A stretch of 64,000 bases of DNA from Echinicola rosea. Its GTDB lineage: Bacteria > Bacteroidota > Bacteroidia > Cytophagales > Cyclobacteriaceae. The translations under genes and the position numbers were made by a program. Below the pieces are notes generated by a model. It was not told the origin of the DNA, did not search any database, and was given only the letters and a program-made list of their open reading frames with translations. Each line of letters opens with the position of its first letter. Positions within the stretch are counted from its first letter, which is position 1. The stretch is taken from positions 5,012,001-5,076,000 of the forward strand of contig NZ_CP040106.1 of the NCBI RefSeq assembly GCF_005281475.1, read 5' to 3'. Positions 7,567 through 15,954 of the stretch are shown in pieces.

Positions 7567-9933
7567 ATGAAACAGTTAATTACGAGCATATTAATCTTAC
7601 ACCTACTGACGGCCCACAGCCAAGCCCAAGACACTGGAGAAATTTCCGGTACCGTAACGGCTGTTGGACATTCCCCCGTTTATGCCACCCTTCAAATAAT
7701 GGGTACCGACCTGGGTGCAGCCACTAAGGAAGATGGATCCTACGTCATCCAGCATGTCCCAGCGGGTAGTGCTACCATCAAAGTAAAACTCATGGGCTAT
7801 CAAACGGCTCAAAAAACCGTCACCGTAGTCCAGGGACAAAGTACAAAAGTAGATTTTGAGCTAAAGGAAGATAACTTAAACCTCAATGAAGTAGTCATCA
7901 GTGCCACTCGATATGAATTGGACCGCAAGGAGGCACCGGTGGTGGTCAATGTCCTTAACCCCAAACTCTTCAATGCCACCCAATCAGTAGCCCTTTCCGA
8001 AGGCCTTAACTATCAACCCGGCGTACGAGTAGAGACCAACTGCCAAAACTGTGGCTTTACCCAAGTAAGACTGAACGGCCTTGAAGGAGCCTATTCCCAA
8101 ATCCTGATCAATAGCAGATCGGTCTTCAGTGCGCTTAACAGCGTCTATGGACTAGACCAGATTCCTACCAATATCATCGAGCGTGTAGAGGTGGTCCGTG
8201 GCGGCGGGTCTGCACTCTACGGCTCCAATGCCATCGGGGGCACCATTAATATAATTACCAAAGAGCCTGTAGAAAATACGTGGCAAATCGGATCCAACTT
8301 CTCCCTCATCGATGGCACTACTCCTGACAATTCACTGAACTTCAACGGATCGCTCACCAGCGAAGACCTCCAATCGGGAGTAACCTTTCACGGCCTATAC
8401 CGCCAGCGTGGCAGCTATGATGCAAATGGAGATGGCTTTACCGAAATCACCCGATTGGAAAACAATACCTTTGGAATGAAGACATTTTTAAAACCAAGTG
8501 AGCACAGCAAGATCAGTTTCGACTTCAGTGCCATCAAGGAATACCGAAGAGGTGGTGACAAACTGGACCTGCCCCCTCACTTTACTGACATTACCGAAGA
8601 GCTTACTCACAATACGCTGATAGGCGGATTGACTTATGAGCAGTTTAGCAAGGATGGCAGGAATAATTTTTCCGTCTATCTATCTGGCCAAAAGACCCAG
8701 CGTGACAGTTACTATGGAGGACTGGGAGGTGGCCGTACCGCGGCTGACAGTGTCTTGGCTGCAAATGCCTATGGCAAAACAAATGATCTATCGCTAGTGG
8801 CAGGAAGCCAATTCTCCAGAAATTTCAGCAACAATGATGTCATTATATTCGGTGCAGAATACCAATTGAGCGATGTAGAAGATGAAATCATCGGCTACCA
8901 ACGGCTGATCGACCAATCTGTCAATACTATAGGTATTTATGGACAATACGAATGGCGACCAAATGAGCGCATGACCTTACTTGCCGGTGGGCGCTACGAC
9001 CATACCGTGGTAGATGGTCATTATGGACTAGCGGACGTCACCCGGACTTCGGACATCTCCACAGGTGTATTTAGTCCAAGGACAAACCTGCTTTATGACC
9101 TTCGGCAAAACCTTCAGCTACGCCTAGGTTATGCGCGCGGTTTCAGGGCCCCGCAAGCCTTCAATGAAGACTTACATATCTCTTCAGTAGGTGGTGAGCC
9201 CACTTTTGTGATCCTGTCCGATGAGCTGAAGACAGAACTTTCCGATGCGTACACAGCTTCCCTGAACGTAACTGAAGCCATTGGCGATTGGCAGTTCAGT
9301 TTTTTGGCGGAGGGGTTTTATACCGTGCTCAAGCGGCCATTTACGACAGTCAGCACGGGGGCCACACTGCCTAATGGATCTATACTGGAAGAAGTCCGAA
9401 ATGGATCCGGAGCAGAAGTCAGGGGTGGAAATTTCGAACTGAACCTTTCGCCTTCATCCCAACTGGCCATACAGGCAGGTGGTACCCTTCAGCGATCTAC
9501 CTATAAGGATCCACAAGTACTGTTCGAACCCGAAGTAGCCAGTGAGGAAGAGCCAACCGTGACGACCGACCGGTTTCTCCGTGCCCCCAATGCCTACGGA
9601 TATCTCTCTACCAATTGGTCATTGACAGAGCACTTAGGGCTGGACCTTACAGGAGCCTATACAGGAACTATGATGGTACCACATGTGATCAGTGAATCAG
9701 GTTTTATCGAACTAGTGGATACGCAGCAGTTTTTTGATGCCAACATCAAACTGGCCTATCATTTCGACCTTGCCAAAGGCTTCCACATGGAGCTTTCAGG
9801 GGGTGTCCAAAATGCATTCAACAGTTACCAAAATGATTTTGATACAGGGGCTTTACGGGATTCCAATTATATTTATGGGCCTGCGAGACCAAGAACGTTT
9901 TTCTTTGGTGTGAAAATTGGTGATTTCCATTGA
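7567..9933 (+). CDS. TonB-dependent receptor with Cys pair in plug
   Basis: A 788-residue outer-membrane receptor. It has a signal peptide of about 20 residues, a carboxypeptidase-regulatory-like domain (about 25-100), a TonB-box-like NEVVISA near 107, a plug domain to about 240 with RVEVVRGGGSALYGSNA, and then a large barrel ending ARPRTFFFGVKIGDFH. The plug holds NCQNCG (Cys159, Cys162), a conserved feature of one receptor subgroup and a likely metal or haem contact. The position after the MbnP/di-haem module and before a thioredoxin-fold gene suggests uptake of copper, a copper chelate or haem. The ligand itself is inference. Confidence 0.88.
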   Translation: MKQLITSILILHLLTAHSQAQDTGEISGTVTAVGHSPVYATLQIMGTDLGAATKEDGSYVIQHVPAGSATIKVKLMGYQTAQKTVTVVQGQSTKVDFELKEDNLNLNEVVISATRYELDRKEAPVVVNVLNPKLFNATQSVALSEGLNYQPGVRVETNCQNCGFTQVRLNGLEGAYSQILINSRSVFSALNSVYGLDQIPTNIIERVEVVRGGGSALYGSNAIGGTINIITKEPVENTWQIGSNFSLIDGTTPDNSLNFNGSLTSEDLQSGVTFHGLYRQRGSYDANGDGFTEITRLENNTFGMKTFLKPSEHSKISFDFSAIKEYRRGGDKLDLPPHFTDITEELTHNTLIGGLTYEQFSKDGRNNFSVYLSGQKTQRDSYYGGLGGGRTAADSVLAANAYGKTNDLSLVAGSQFSRNFSNNDVIIFGAEYQLSDVEDEIIGYQRLIDQSVNTIGIYGQYEWRPNERMTLLAGGRYDHTVVDGHYGLADVTRTSDISTGVFSPRTNLLYDLRQNLQLRLGYARGFRAPQAFNEDLHISSVGGEPTFVILSDELKTELSDAYTASLNVTEAIGDWQFSFLAEGFYTVLKRPFTTVSTGATLPNGSILEEVRNGSGAEVRGGNFELNLSPSSQLAIQAGGTLQRSTYKDPQVLFEPEVASEEEPTVTTDRFLRAPNAYGYLSTNWSLTEHLGLDLTGAYTGTMMVPHVISESGFIELVDTQQFFDANIKLAYHFDLAKGFHMELSGGVQNAFNSYQNDFDTGALRDSNYIYGPARPRTFFFGVKIGDFH

Positions 9934-9995
9934 GAATAGAAGGTTGAAATGATCGAAGGTTATAAGTATTGGTAAAACGATAGACTACCTAAATT

Positions 9996-10499
9996 ATGAA
10001 ATCAATATTGCTCCCACTCATGGTGATGACAGGCTTATTGACCTGTCATCACGTTATCGGACAGGAGAAAATCCGATGGCTGACTTTTGAGCAATTGGAG
10101 GACTCGCTGGAAAAATCTCCAAAGAAAGTATTTATCGATTTTTATACTGATTGGTGTACCTATTGCAAAAAGATGGACAAAATGGTTTTTACCAACCCTG
10201 AGGTGATCGCGCTGTTGAACCGTGAATACTATCCTGTCAGGATGAATGCCGAAACGCGGGACACCATTCACTTTGACGGCCTTACATTGGCAAACCACCA
10301 AGCTACGGACAAGCGTCCGGGAATTCACGATTTGGCGATGTTATTGGGCAGCAGAGATGAGAAGTTCATCCCTCCTGCCCTGATCCTCCTGGACAAACAA
10401 TTCAAAGTAATCGATCGAAAGTTTGAATACATTCCCAGTAAAAAATTACTAAAGTGGCTACTAGCACCTCCCTCAAACACTGCTAAACCTAGCAACTGA
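9996..10499 (+). CDS. periplasmic thioredoxin-fold protein
   Basis: A 167-residue protein with a signal peptide (about 1-22) and a thioredoxin-like domain with the active pair WCTYC (Cys54, Cys57) followed by KKMDKMVF, the pattern of the thioredoxin_7/DUF255-like group. It contains cis-Pro-like PPALILLD near residue 125. It lies 62 bp after the TonB receptor and likely keeps Cys residues of the module (receptor plug, CxxC barrel, small Cys protein) reduced, or helps cytochrome c maturation. The partner is inferred from position only. Confidence 0.75.
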   Translation: MKSILLPLMVMTGLLTCHHVIGQEKIRWLTFEQLEDSLEKSPKKVFIDFYTDWCTYCKKMDKMVFTNPEVIALLNREYYPVRMNAETRDTIHFDGLTLANHQATDKRPGIHDLAMLLGSRDEKFIPPALILLDKQFKVIDRKFEYIPSKKLLKWLLAPPSNTAKPSN

Positions 10500-10582
10500 T
10501 TTTTTTTGAGGAAAAATGAAACTTTTCAGCCCTATTATATGTATATACATTAGATTCATTTACATATAATTTAAACCGTCTT

Positions 10583-10588
10583 AGGAGG
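10583..10588 (+). promoter_or_regulatory. strong Shine-Dalgarno site of the pirin gene
   Basis: AGGAGG stands 5 nt before the ATG at 10594, which fixes the start. Such perfect sites are uncommon in Bacteroidota, where most genes rely on AT-rich leaders. A TATAAT-like hexamer lies at 10565-10570. Confidence 0.6.
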
Positions 10589-10593
10589 ACATT

Positions 10594-11616
10594 ATGAAAG
10601 ATACAGCAATCAAAAAAATCAGACAACTTGGCTTTCAATGGCAAACACAAGATCCCTTTTTGTTTTGCGCATACCACTTGGATGAATTTCCGGCGGGAAA
10701 TGATGAGCTTGGGCCAACAGCGTCATTGGAAGGCCGGAATATCGGCCAGGATTTCACCATAAAAGATGGATGGAGAATGTACCATGGCAGTAAAGTTCCT
10801 GGCTTTCCCGCCCATCCCCATAAAGGTTTTGAGACCGTAACCTTGGTAGAACGCGGCTTTGCGGACCATTCGGATTCATTGGGGGCAGCAGGAAGATTTG
10901 GACAAGGTGATGTCCAATGGATGACAGCCGGTAAAGGTGTCATGCACAGCGAAATGTTCCCTTTGCTCAAAAAGGATGAAAAAAATCCATTACTCTTGTT
11001 TCAGCTTTGGCTGAACTTACCAAAAGCAAAGAAGAATGTACCCCCTCATTTTAAAATGCTTTGGGGCGAGACCATTCCAGTGCATACGGAGAAAGATGAG
11101 AATGGAAACCAGATCAGCATAAAAATTATCGCTGGACAATATGGTGACCAAAAAGCACCTTCCCCAAACCCTGATTCTTGGGCAGCAGATCCTGAAAACC
11201 ATGTGGCCATATGGACCATAAAATTGGCACCAAATGCCAAGTGGACCTTGCCGTCCACTGCAAAGGACATCAATCGCTCCCTATTCTTCTACCAAGGAGA
11301 AAAACTGAACGTAGAAGGGTTTGAGGTACCGGAAGGACACTCCTTGGATCTATTTTCTGAGAAGGAAATAACCTTCGTCAATGGTGACCAACCAGCGGAG
11401 TTGCTTTTCCTCCAGGGCAAACCGATCGATGAACCGGTGGTGCAGCATGGACCGTTCGTCATGAACAGTACCCAAGAAATCCATCAGGCCATGACGGAAT
11501 TCCAACAAACCCAGTTTGGAGGGTGGCCATGGCCAAACCATGAGCCTACGCATCCAAAAGAAAAAGGACGATTTGCCATCCATGCGGATGGACGCGAAGA
11601 AGTAAAAGACCAATAA
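10594..11616 (+). CDS. pirin family protein
   Basis: A 340-residue bicupin of the pirin family. The N-terminal cupin carries the metal-site pattern [10 protein letters not shown] and GKGVMHSEM, supplying His, His, His and Glu ligands. The C-terminal part contains the Pirin_C-type segment with [12 protein letters not shown]. It is longer than standard pirins (about 230-300). Bacterial pirins include quercetinase-like dioxygenases and regulators of metabolic enzymes, so the substrate is open. The gene stands alone with a perfect Shine-Dalgarno site and converges on glycerate kinase. Confidence 0.85.
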   Translation: MKDTAIKKIRQLGFQWQTQDPFLFCAYHLDEFPAGNDELGPTASLEGRNIGQDFTIKDGWRMYHGSKVPGFPAHPHKGFETVTLVERGFADHSDSLGAAGRFGQGDVQWMTAGKGVMHSEMFPLLKKDEKNPLLLFQLWLNLPKAKKNVPPHFKMLWGETIPVHTEKDENGNQISIKIIAGQYGDQKAPSPNPDSWAADPENHVAIWTIKLAPNAKWTLPSTAKDINRSLFFYQGEKLNVEGFEVPEGHSLDLFSEKEITFVNGDQPAELLFLQGKPIDEPVVQHGPFVMNSTQEIHQAMTEFQQTQFGGWPWPNHEPTHPKEKGRFAIHADGREEVKDQ

Positions 11617-11622
11617 TAATCA

Positions 11623-11682
11623 ACATTCCGGTGACTGGGATTCATCCTTAAAAAATTCAGGAGATCCCCTTCGCCGGAATGT
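11623..11682. terminator. weak inverted repeat between convergent genes
   Basis: ACATTCCGG (11623-11631) pairs with CCGGAATGT (11674-11682) across a 42-nt interval, just after pirin and before the glycerate kinase stop, followed by CTTTTACT. The long loop makes it an imperfect terminator candidate. Confidence 0.35.
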
Positions 11683-11685
11683 CTT

Positions 11686-12810
11686 TTACTCCTTTTCTTT
11701 AAAAGCACCATTCCTGATAAATTTTTCCAAACTGGTTTTTAGGTACTTCTCAGCAAGATCACTTATGTTTTTTTGGCCAAGGTCCAATTCAGGCAAATTA
11801 ATGACTTCATCAAAGCCACTCCTAATGCCTTCCTCTTCTCCTCCAGAAGTGATAAGAATGGTCCTTTTATGGTGTTTTCGAGCCAGTTGTAATAGCTCGT
11901 AGCTTCCCTTCCCTCCTGCTGACTGCCGGTCAAATCTCCCTTCTCCCGTAATCACCCAATCCGCCCAAGCTACCTTTTCACCCATCCCGACGCTTTGGAA
12001 GAAGTAGCGCGCTCCTTGTGTAATCTCCACTGGAAAAAAAGCACTGAGTCCTAGGGCAATCCCACCTGCTGCTCCAAAGCCCGGCTGATCTTCCAATCCA
12101 CTGTTTCCTTTGGCTTTCATCAGATCAAAGACTCTCTCCGCCGCTTGCTCAAATGCCGATTGGTCTGTAGCTTTCAAGCCCTTTTGCGGGCCAAATACCG
12201 GAATGGCCCCTTCCTTTCCGAAAAAAGTATTGTCCACATCACACAAACAGGTAAACCGGATCCTATGCCTCACTGCTGGTCGCTGGATATAAGCAACTCT
12301 TGATAGAAAACCAGGGCTAAACATTGGGATTTCCCTTCCTTTTTCATCCAAAAACAAAAAACCCAAGGCCCTCAAAATTCCTGTCCCCATATCCACCGTA
12401 GCACTCCCTCCAAGTCCAAGGACAATATGATCGGCGCCTTTCCTAATGGCTTCTAAAATCAACAAACCTGTTCCATACGTACTGGTAAGCTTGGCATCCA
12501 CTCCGTACCCTTTTACCCCATCCAAGCCACTCAATGTAGCTACATCGACAAAAGCCTTTTTTTGACTATAATTTAAATATATTAAACCCTGTTTAATATA
12601 TCCTGATGCATTAAGCCCAACCACAGGCACCTCGCTTAATCCCAACTGATTACCAAGTAAAACGCAGGTCCCATCTCCCCCGTCAGCAATGGGGCACAGT
12701 TGAAATTCAGCTTGTTTAAAATGTGGGGCCAGCACTTCTTTGATCAGGGCTGTAGCGCGATCTGCTGGAATCGTTCCTTTAAATGCATTTGGGGCAATAA
12801 GGATTTTCAT
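11686..12810 (-). CDS. glycerate kinase (GK-I / GlxK type)
   Basis: A 374-residue cytoplasmic glycerate kinase of the class that phosphorylates D-glycerate to 2- or 3-phosphoglycerate. The N-terminus MKILIAPNAFKGT, the block PIADGGDGT and GLGGSATVDMGTGILRALG are signature segments, and TGEGRFDRQSAGGKG near residue 295 is the conserved C-terminal element. Length is normal. It stands alone, convergent with pirin, and the DNA upstream is decayed. It would feed glyoxylate- or sugar-derived glycerate into glycolysis. Confidence 0.92.
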   Translation of the reverse strand: MKILIAPNAFKGTIPADRATALIKEVLAPHFKQAEFQLCPIADGGDGTCVLLGNQLGLSEVPVVGLNASGYIKQGLIYLNYSQKKAFVDVATLSGLDGVKGYGVDAKLTSTYGTGLLILEAIRKGADHIVLGLGGSATVDMGTGILRALGFLFLDEKGREIPMFSPGFLSRVAYIQRPAVRHRIRFTCLCDVDNTFFGKEGAIPVFGPQKGLKATDQSAFEQAAERVFDLMKAKGNSGLEDQPGFGAAGGIALGLSAFFPVEITQGARYFFQSVGMGEKVAWADWVITGEGRFDRQSAGGKGSYELLQLARKHHKRTILITSGGEEEGIRSGFDEVINLPELDLGQKNISDLAEKYLKTSLEKFIRNGAFKEKE

Positions 12811-12884
12811 AGGTCGGATATTAGGTTATTCATAAACAATCAACCAGCTTAACTCAAACAGGTTTAAATTGATCTATTGCATCT

Positions 12885-13245
12885 TTAGTCCTTCATCAGA
12901 AATCTTTCAAAATTCCCTTGGTGGATTATTTGAAACGTACTTTCAGGATATGCTTTTAAGAAACAGTTCGATCGTTTCACCTTAGCATTAGGGTTCCACT
13001 TGAATTCATAAGCCTGTATTTTTCTCTCCTGATTCTTCAATAAAATTAATTTCCTTTTGGTCCTTGGTCCCCCAATACCAATGATTCACCCATCTTTCAG
13101 AATAGTGCAAAAATTTAATTCGTTCTGAAACTAAGAAATTTTTCCAAAGAGCTCCCACATCATTGCGTTTTTTTGGCTGGTTAAGGTTTGCGATGAGGCC
13201 ATTTCGGATGCCATTATCATAAAAATAGATCTATTTTCTACTTTT
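12885..13245 (-). pseudogene. C-terminal fragment of an AAA ATPase (DUF4143 family)
   Basis: Read on the minus strand, this stretch encodes YFYDNGIRN, then RNDVGALWKNFLVSER, then WVNHWYWGTKDQKEI, then (after one frameshift near a GAGAGAAAAATA run) YEFKWNPNAK and the tail ending Arg-Phe-Leu-Met-Lys-Asp-TAA at 12885. This is the C-terminal end of DUF4143 ATPases. The 5' side stops at about 13246, where an intergenic repeat begins. The matching N-terminal fragment is on the far side of the repeat (13602-13822), so one gene was split and lost its middle. Confidence 0.75.
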
Positions 13246-13394
13246 GGGTGGAAATTAAAATGGGTGACGGATCCACGTCGCAGGGTAAATCCATGTTCCA
13301 TTTTAAAAGGCATACCAACGGCCTAGATTTTTTTCTTTCTTTTTTCATCAATGGAAAAAAGGACTTTTAGGTATATGAAAAGAAGGAAATCCCC
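13246..13394. repeat. intergenic repeat, segment 1 (copy at 35738-35943)
   Basis: From GAAATTAAAATGGGTGACGG to CTTTTAGGTATATGAAAAGAAGG this stretch is nearly identical to 35738-35943. The other copy carries 60 extra bases (35851-35910), and the difference falls exactly at an AAAAAAGG direct repeat. It therefore looks like slippage between short repeats. Small open frames across it (minus 13131-13313 and minus 35718-35903) are chance frames. Confidence 0.8.
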
Positions 13395-13600
13395 TTAACT
13401 AAACGGCATTGAAAGCGGGTTTAACCCGCTTTATGCATTAGGAATCGTTATGAGAGCTGAAAATACAAGAAAATCAGGCTGTTTGGAGATTGAATCATAG
13501 CATCGCTATGGTGAAATCGAAAACAGCAGCGAAGCGATTGATTTTGTCCGCCGCGGCGGATCAGGTTGCAATAGATAGGCTAATGCAAAATGCGGGTTTA
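13395..13600. repeat. repeat family A, full-length copy
   Basis: Starts TTAACTAAACGGCATTGAA and ends AATGCGGGTTTA. It includes a CCGCCGCGGCGG palindrome and a GCGGGTTTAACCCGC palindrome near the left end. Related copies lie at 17581-17655 (internally deleted), 34371-34569 (full), with ends only at 17173-17204 and 35944-35972. The ends of the full element are inverted repeats (CTAACTAAACGGCATTGAA), like a MITE. No protein is encoded. Confidence 0.8.
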
Positions 13601-13601
13601 A

Positions 13602-13822
13602 ACATGATGTAGCCTGGTGGTCGAAACATTGGAAAAAAGCTGTTGGATGTCAAGTTCATCACCACTTATCCACAATCTTACCCTTGACCTTTAAATATAC
13701 CCCGGAGCAAAGTGGTCTTTTCTACTTGTCTAGCCCGATTATTATTACCGCTTTTCCTTTATAGAGTTGTTTAAAATGGCTTTTTCAAGGATACGATGCA
13801 CTGTCGTCCGATTAAATTTCAT
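13602..13822 (-). pseudogene. N-terminal fragment of the same AAA ATPase
   Basis: The minus strand from ATG at 13822 reads MKFNRTTVHRILEKAILNN, then with frameshifts GKAVIIIG, a damaged Walker A (Q-V-E-K-T-T where Q-V-G-K-T-T is expected), LLRGIFKGQG, and GDELDIQQLFSNVSTTRL. This is the start of a DUF4143 ATPase. It ends at the repeat boundary near 13602. At least two frameshifts and the Gly-to-Glu change in the P-loop show that it is dead. Confidence 0.7.
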
Positions 13823-14084
13823 TACGCTGAAAACGTAGCTTTAAATGAAAACAGATAAGATTTACTTGATTTCGTAAAACTACCCGTTCTTAGAATGGAA
13901 AATAGGAAAGTCCCCTTTAGGGGATTTAGGAGCAGGTTTGGACGACTTTTTTCAATTCTAAAACCTTTACTCGGACGACAATAGATACGATGTAACGTTG
14001 AGGATTTTTCCATAACCTTAAATTATTGACTTTTTTGGATTTCATTCCGAAAAAACCGGATAAGCAATCTTCCCTCCGCAAGTA
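13823..14084. other. noncoding spacer with small palindromes
   Basis: Upstream of the dead ATPase. It holds the hairpin GTCCCCTTTAGGGGA (13901-13925 region). The octamer pair TGTCGTCCGA (13802-13811) and TCGGACGACA (13971-13980) forms the ends of an approximately 180-bp inverted repeat. The minus frame 13822-14013 crosses the hairpin and is not credible. Confidence 0.4.
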
Positions 14085-15443
14085 TTATAACATCCCCTTT
14101 TCTTTCATCCTTCTAAAATAATCCTTGGTGGCTGCCCTTACTTTTGGAGAAAGATAAATGGCAGAAATCATGGTAGGAAAGGCCATCACGGCATACATGC
14201 CATCCACAAAACTCATCACCACCTTTAGCGAGACGACCGCCCCTGCAACAATGGTCAGCAAATAGAAATAGTTATAATAATCCGCCTTATCCGCGCCGAA
14301 AAGGTAATTAAAGCACTTGTGGCCATAGTAGCTGTAGGTAAACATAGTGGACAGCGCAAATACCAGTACAGCAGCCATTAAGAAATATTTGCCCACCACC
14401 GGAATCCCGCTTTGAAAAGCCGAGAGGGTCATCAGCACGCCATCCTTTTCGCCCGTTTCCCATACGCCAGTGACCATAATGGTCATCGCAGTCAAGGTAC
14501 AAACTACAATGGTATCGATAAAAGGCCCCAGCATCGCAATCAAGCCTTCACGAACAGGCTCTTCGTTTTTGGAAGCTCCATGCACCATGGGCGCTGTACC
14601 GATCCCTGCTTCATTACTGAAGGCAGCTCTTCTGGCTCCCGTAATGATCACCGCCCCTATCGAACCGCCCAAAACGGCTTTTCCTGAGAAGGCATCGTCT
14701 AGGATATACCAAAAAGAAGGCAATATCTGATCACTAAACCGGAAAAGAATAATCAACACACTCAAGAAATAGAGGGTCACCATAAAAGGCACTAATTTGG
14801 AGGCTACCGAGGCAATACGCTTGATACCTCCCAAAATGACTGTGGCGACCAACAACATCATCGATATGCCCAAAATCCACCTCGTAGATACGCCATAGTC
14901 CAAACCAAATGGTTTCAGAAGTACAACACGGATAACATCGGTCAGTTGATTGGCCTGGAAGATGGCCAAAAGCCCCATGATTCCTGCAACACAGAAGATG
15001 ATGGAGAGAAATCGCCATTTCTTGCCCATTCCCTCTTCGATCACGTACATGGGACCTCCTTGGATATGACCAGAGCTGTCCTTACCACGGTACATGATGG
15101 CCAGTGTACACGTAAAATACTTGGTCGCCATGCCGACAAATGCCGACACCCACATCCAGAATATCGCTCCTGGACCGCCTGTCCCGATGGCCAAGGCCAC
15201 TCCACTGATATTGCCCAAGCCCACTGTTGCTGCAATGGCCGAAGTAAGGGCTTGAAAGGATGTTATATCCCCTTTGGCATTGGGATCATCGTATTTGCCA
15301 CTTACCACTTTCATCGCATGGGCAAAGCCACTGAAAGGGATTATGCCAGAATATAAAAACAATAGGGTCCCTCCTCCCAAGAGCAGGTACAATAATGGCC
15401 ATCCCCAAATCCAATTACTAAAATCAATGATCAGTTGCCCCAT
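14085..15443 (-). CDS. alanine/glycine:cation symporter (AGCS family)
   Basis: A 452-residue inner-membrane protein with about 11 hydrophobic segments that imports alanine or glycine with Na+ or H+. Family landmarks are visible: SAIAATVGLGNISGVA near residue 75, GGPGAIFWMWVSAFVGMATKY, the GGPMYVIEEGMG block, and SNEAGIGTAPMVHGA. Length is typical of AlsT/DagA proteins. It stands alone. The following 500 bp upstream carry repeats and no partner gene. Confidence 0.92.
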   Translation of the reverse strand: MGQLIIDFSNWIWGWPLLYLLLGGGTLLFLYSGIIPFSGFAHAMKVVSGKYDDPNAKGDITSFQALTSAIAATVGLGNISGVALAIGTGGPGAIFWMWVSAFVGMATKYFTCTLAIMYRGKDSSGHIQGGPMYVIEEGMGKKWRFLSIIFCVAGIMGLLAIFQANQLTDVIRVVLLKPFGLDYGVSTRWILGISMMLLVATVILGGIKRIASVASKLVPFMVTLYFLSVLIILFRFSDQILPSFWYILDDAFSGKAVLGGSIGAVIITGARRAAFSNEAGIGTAPMVHGASKNEEPVREGLIAMLGPFIDTIVVCTLTAMTIMVTGVWETGEKDGVLMTLSAFQSGIPVVGKYFLMAAVLVFALSTMFTYSYYGHKCFNYLFGADKADYYNYFYLLTIVAGAVVSLKVVMSFVDGMYAVMAFPTMISAIYLSPKVRAATKDYFRRMKEKGML

Positions 15444-15954
15444 AGCTAACGTTATATTTTACCCAATTCAATCTTCAGTTTTTCCTAAAAGCAAAACTAA
15501 AAACTGAATATTACCACCATTTTCCTACTTATCCAAAAATGAATTTTATAATCTAACAGTTATTTTTGCTCATGGAAATCACGAAATACGCAGAATTCAA
15601 GGAAAAATTAATTAATAATTCTAATGATACTTTCTCTGTCGATTAAAAATGAAGGTGTTATATGATTTACTATGGGTAACTTTTATTTTGTTTGCCAAAT
15701 TATAGCGTGACTATCACTTTGTTACTTTTTTGCTTCAGGTCAAAAAAGTAACCAAAAGTACTTTATTCGTACAGAATTCCAGTAACATTCCCCTCCTTAA
15801 TCACCTGGTACATTCTGTGTACTCTGTGCATTCCGTGAGCACCATAAAAGTTCCTGTGTAATCCGCGGGAAATCCCCACAATAAACATCCGGTCAATCCG
15901 AGGGAAATATCCAGAAACCTTGCTATTTTTGGAGGTGCTTTACAAATTACACGT
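15444..15954. other. gene-free stretch with palindrome and short direct repeats
   Basis: No gene seen. It carries the 12-bp palindrome listed at 15721-15752. A run of related short words lies near 15811-15840 (ATTCTGTGTACTCTGTG, then GCATTCCGTGAGCACC), followed by GTAATCCGCGGGAA. Such degenerate repeats are common between Bacteroidota genes. A GGAGG lies 23 bp before the proB start, too far to serve as a normal ribosome site. Confidence 0.5.
15721..15752. repeat. GTTACTTTTTTG palindrome, empty copy
   Basis: GTTACTTTTTTG and its perfect complement CAAAAAAGTAAC flank the 8-nt loop CTTCAGGT. The same palindrome occurs at 17477-17508 in the other orientation. A third copy, at 34660-35285, is split by a group II intron. 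The form resembles a terminator hairpin with a T run inside the stem. Confidence 0.8.

Noticed and set aside
13131..13313. Minus frame with a conserved-looking peptide that recurs at 35718-35903
   Set aside because: The similarity comes from a noncoding DNA repeat. The frame runs from a dead ATPase fragment into the repeat.
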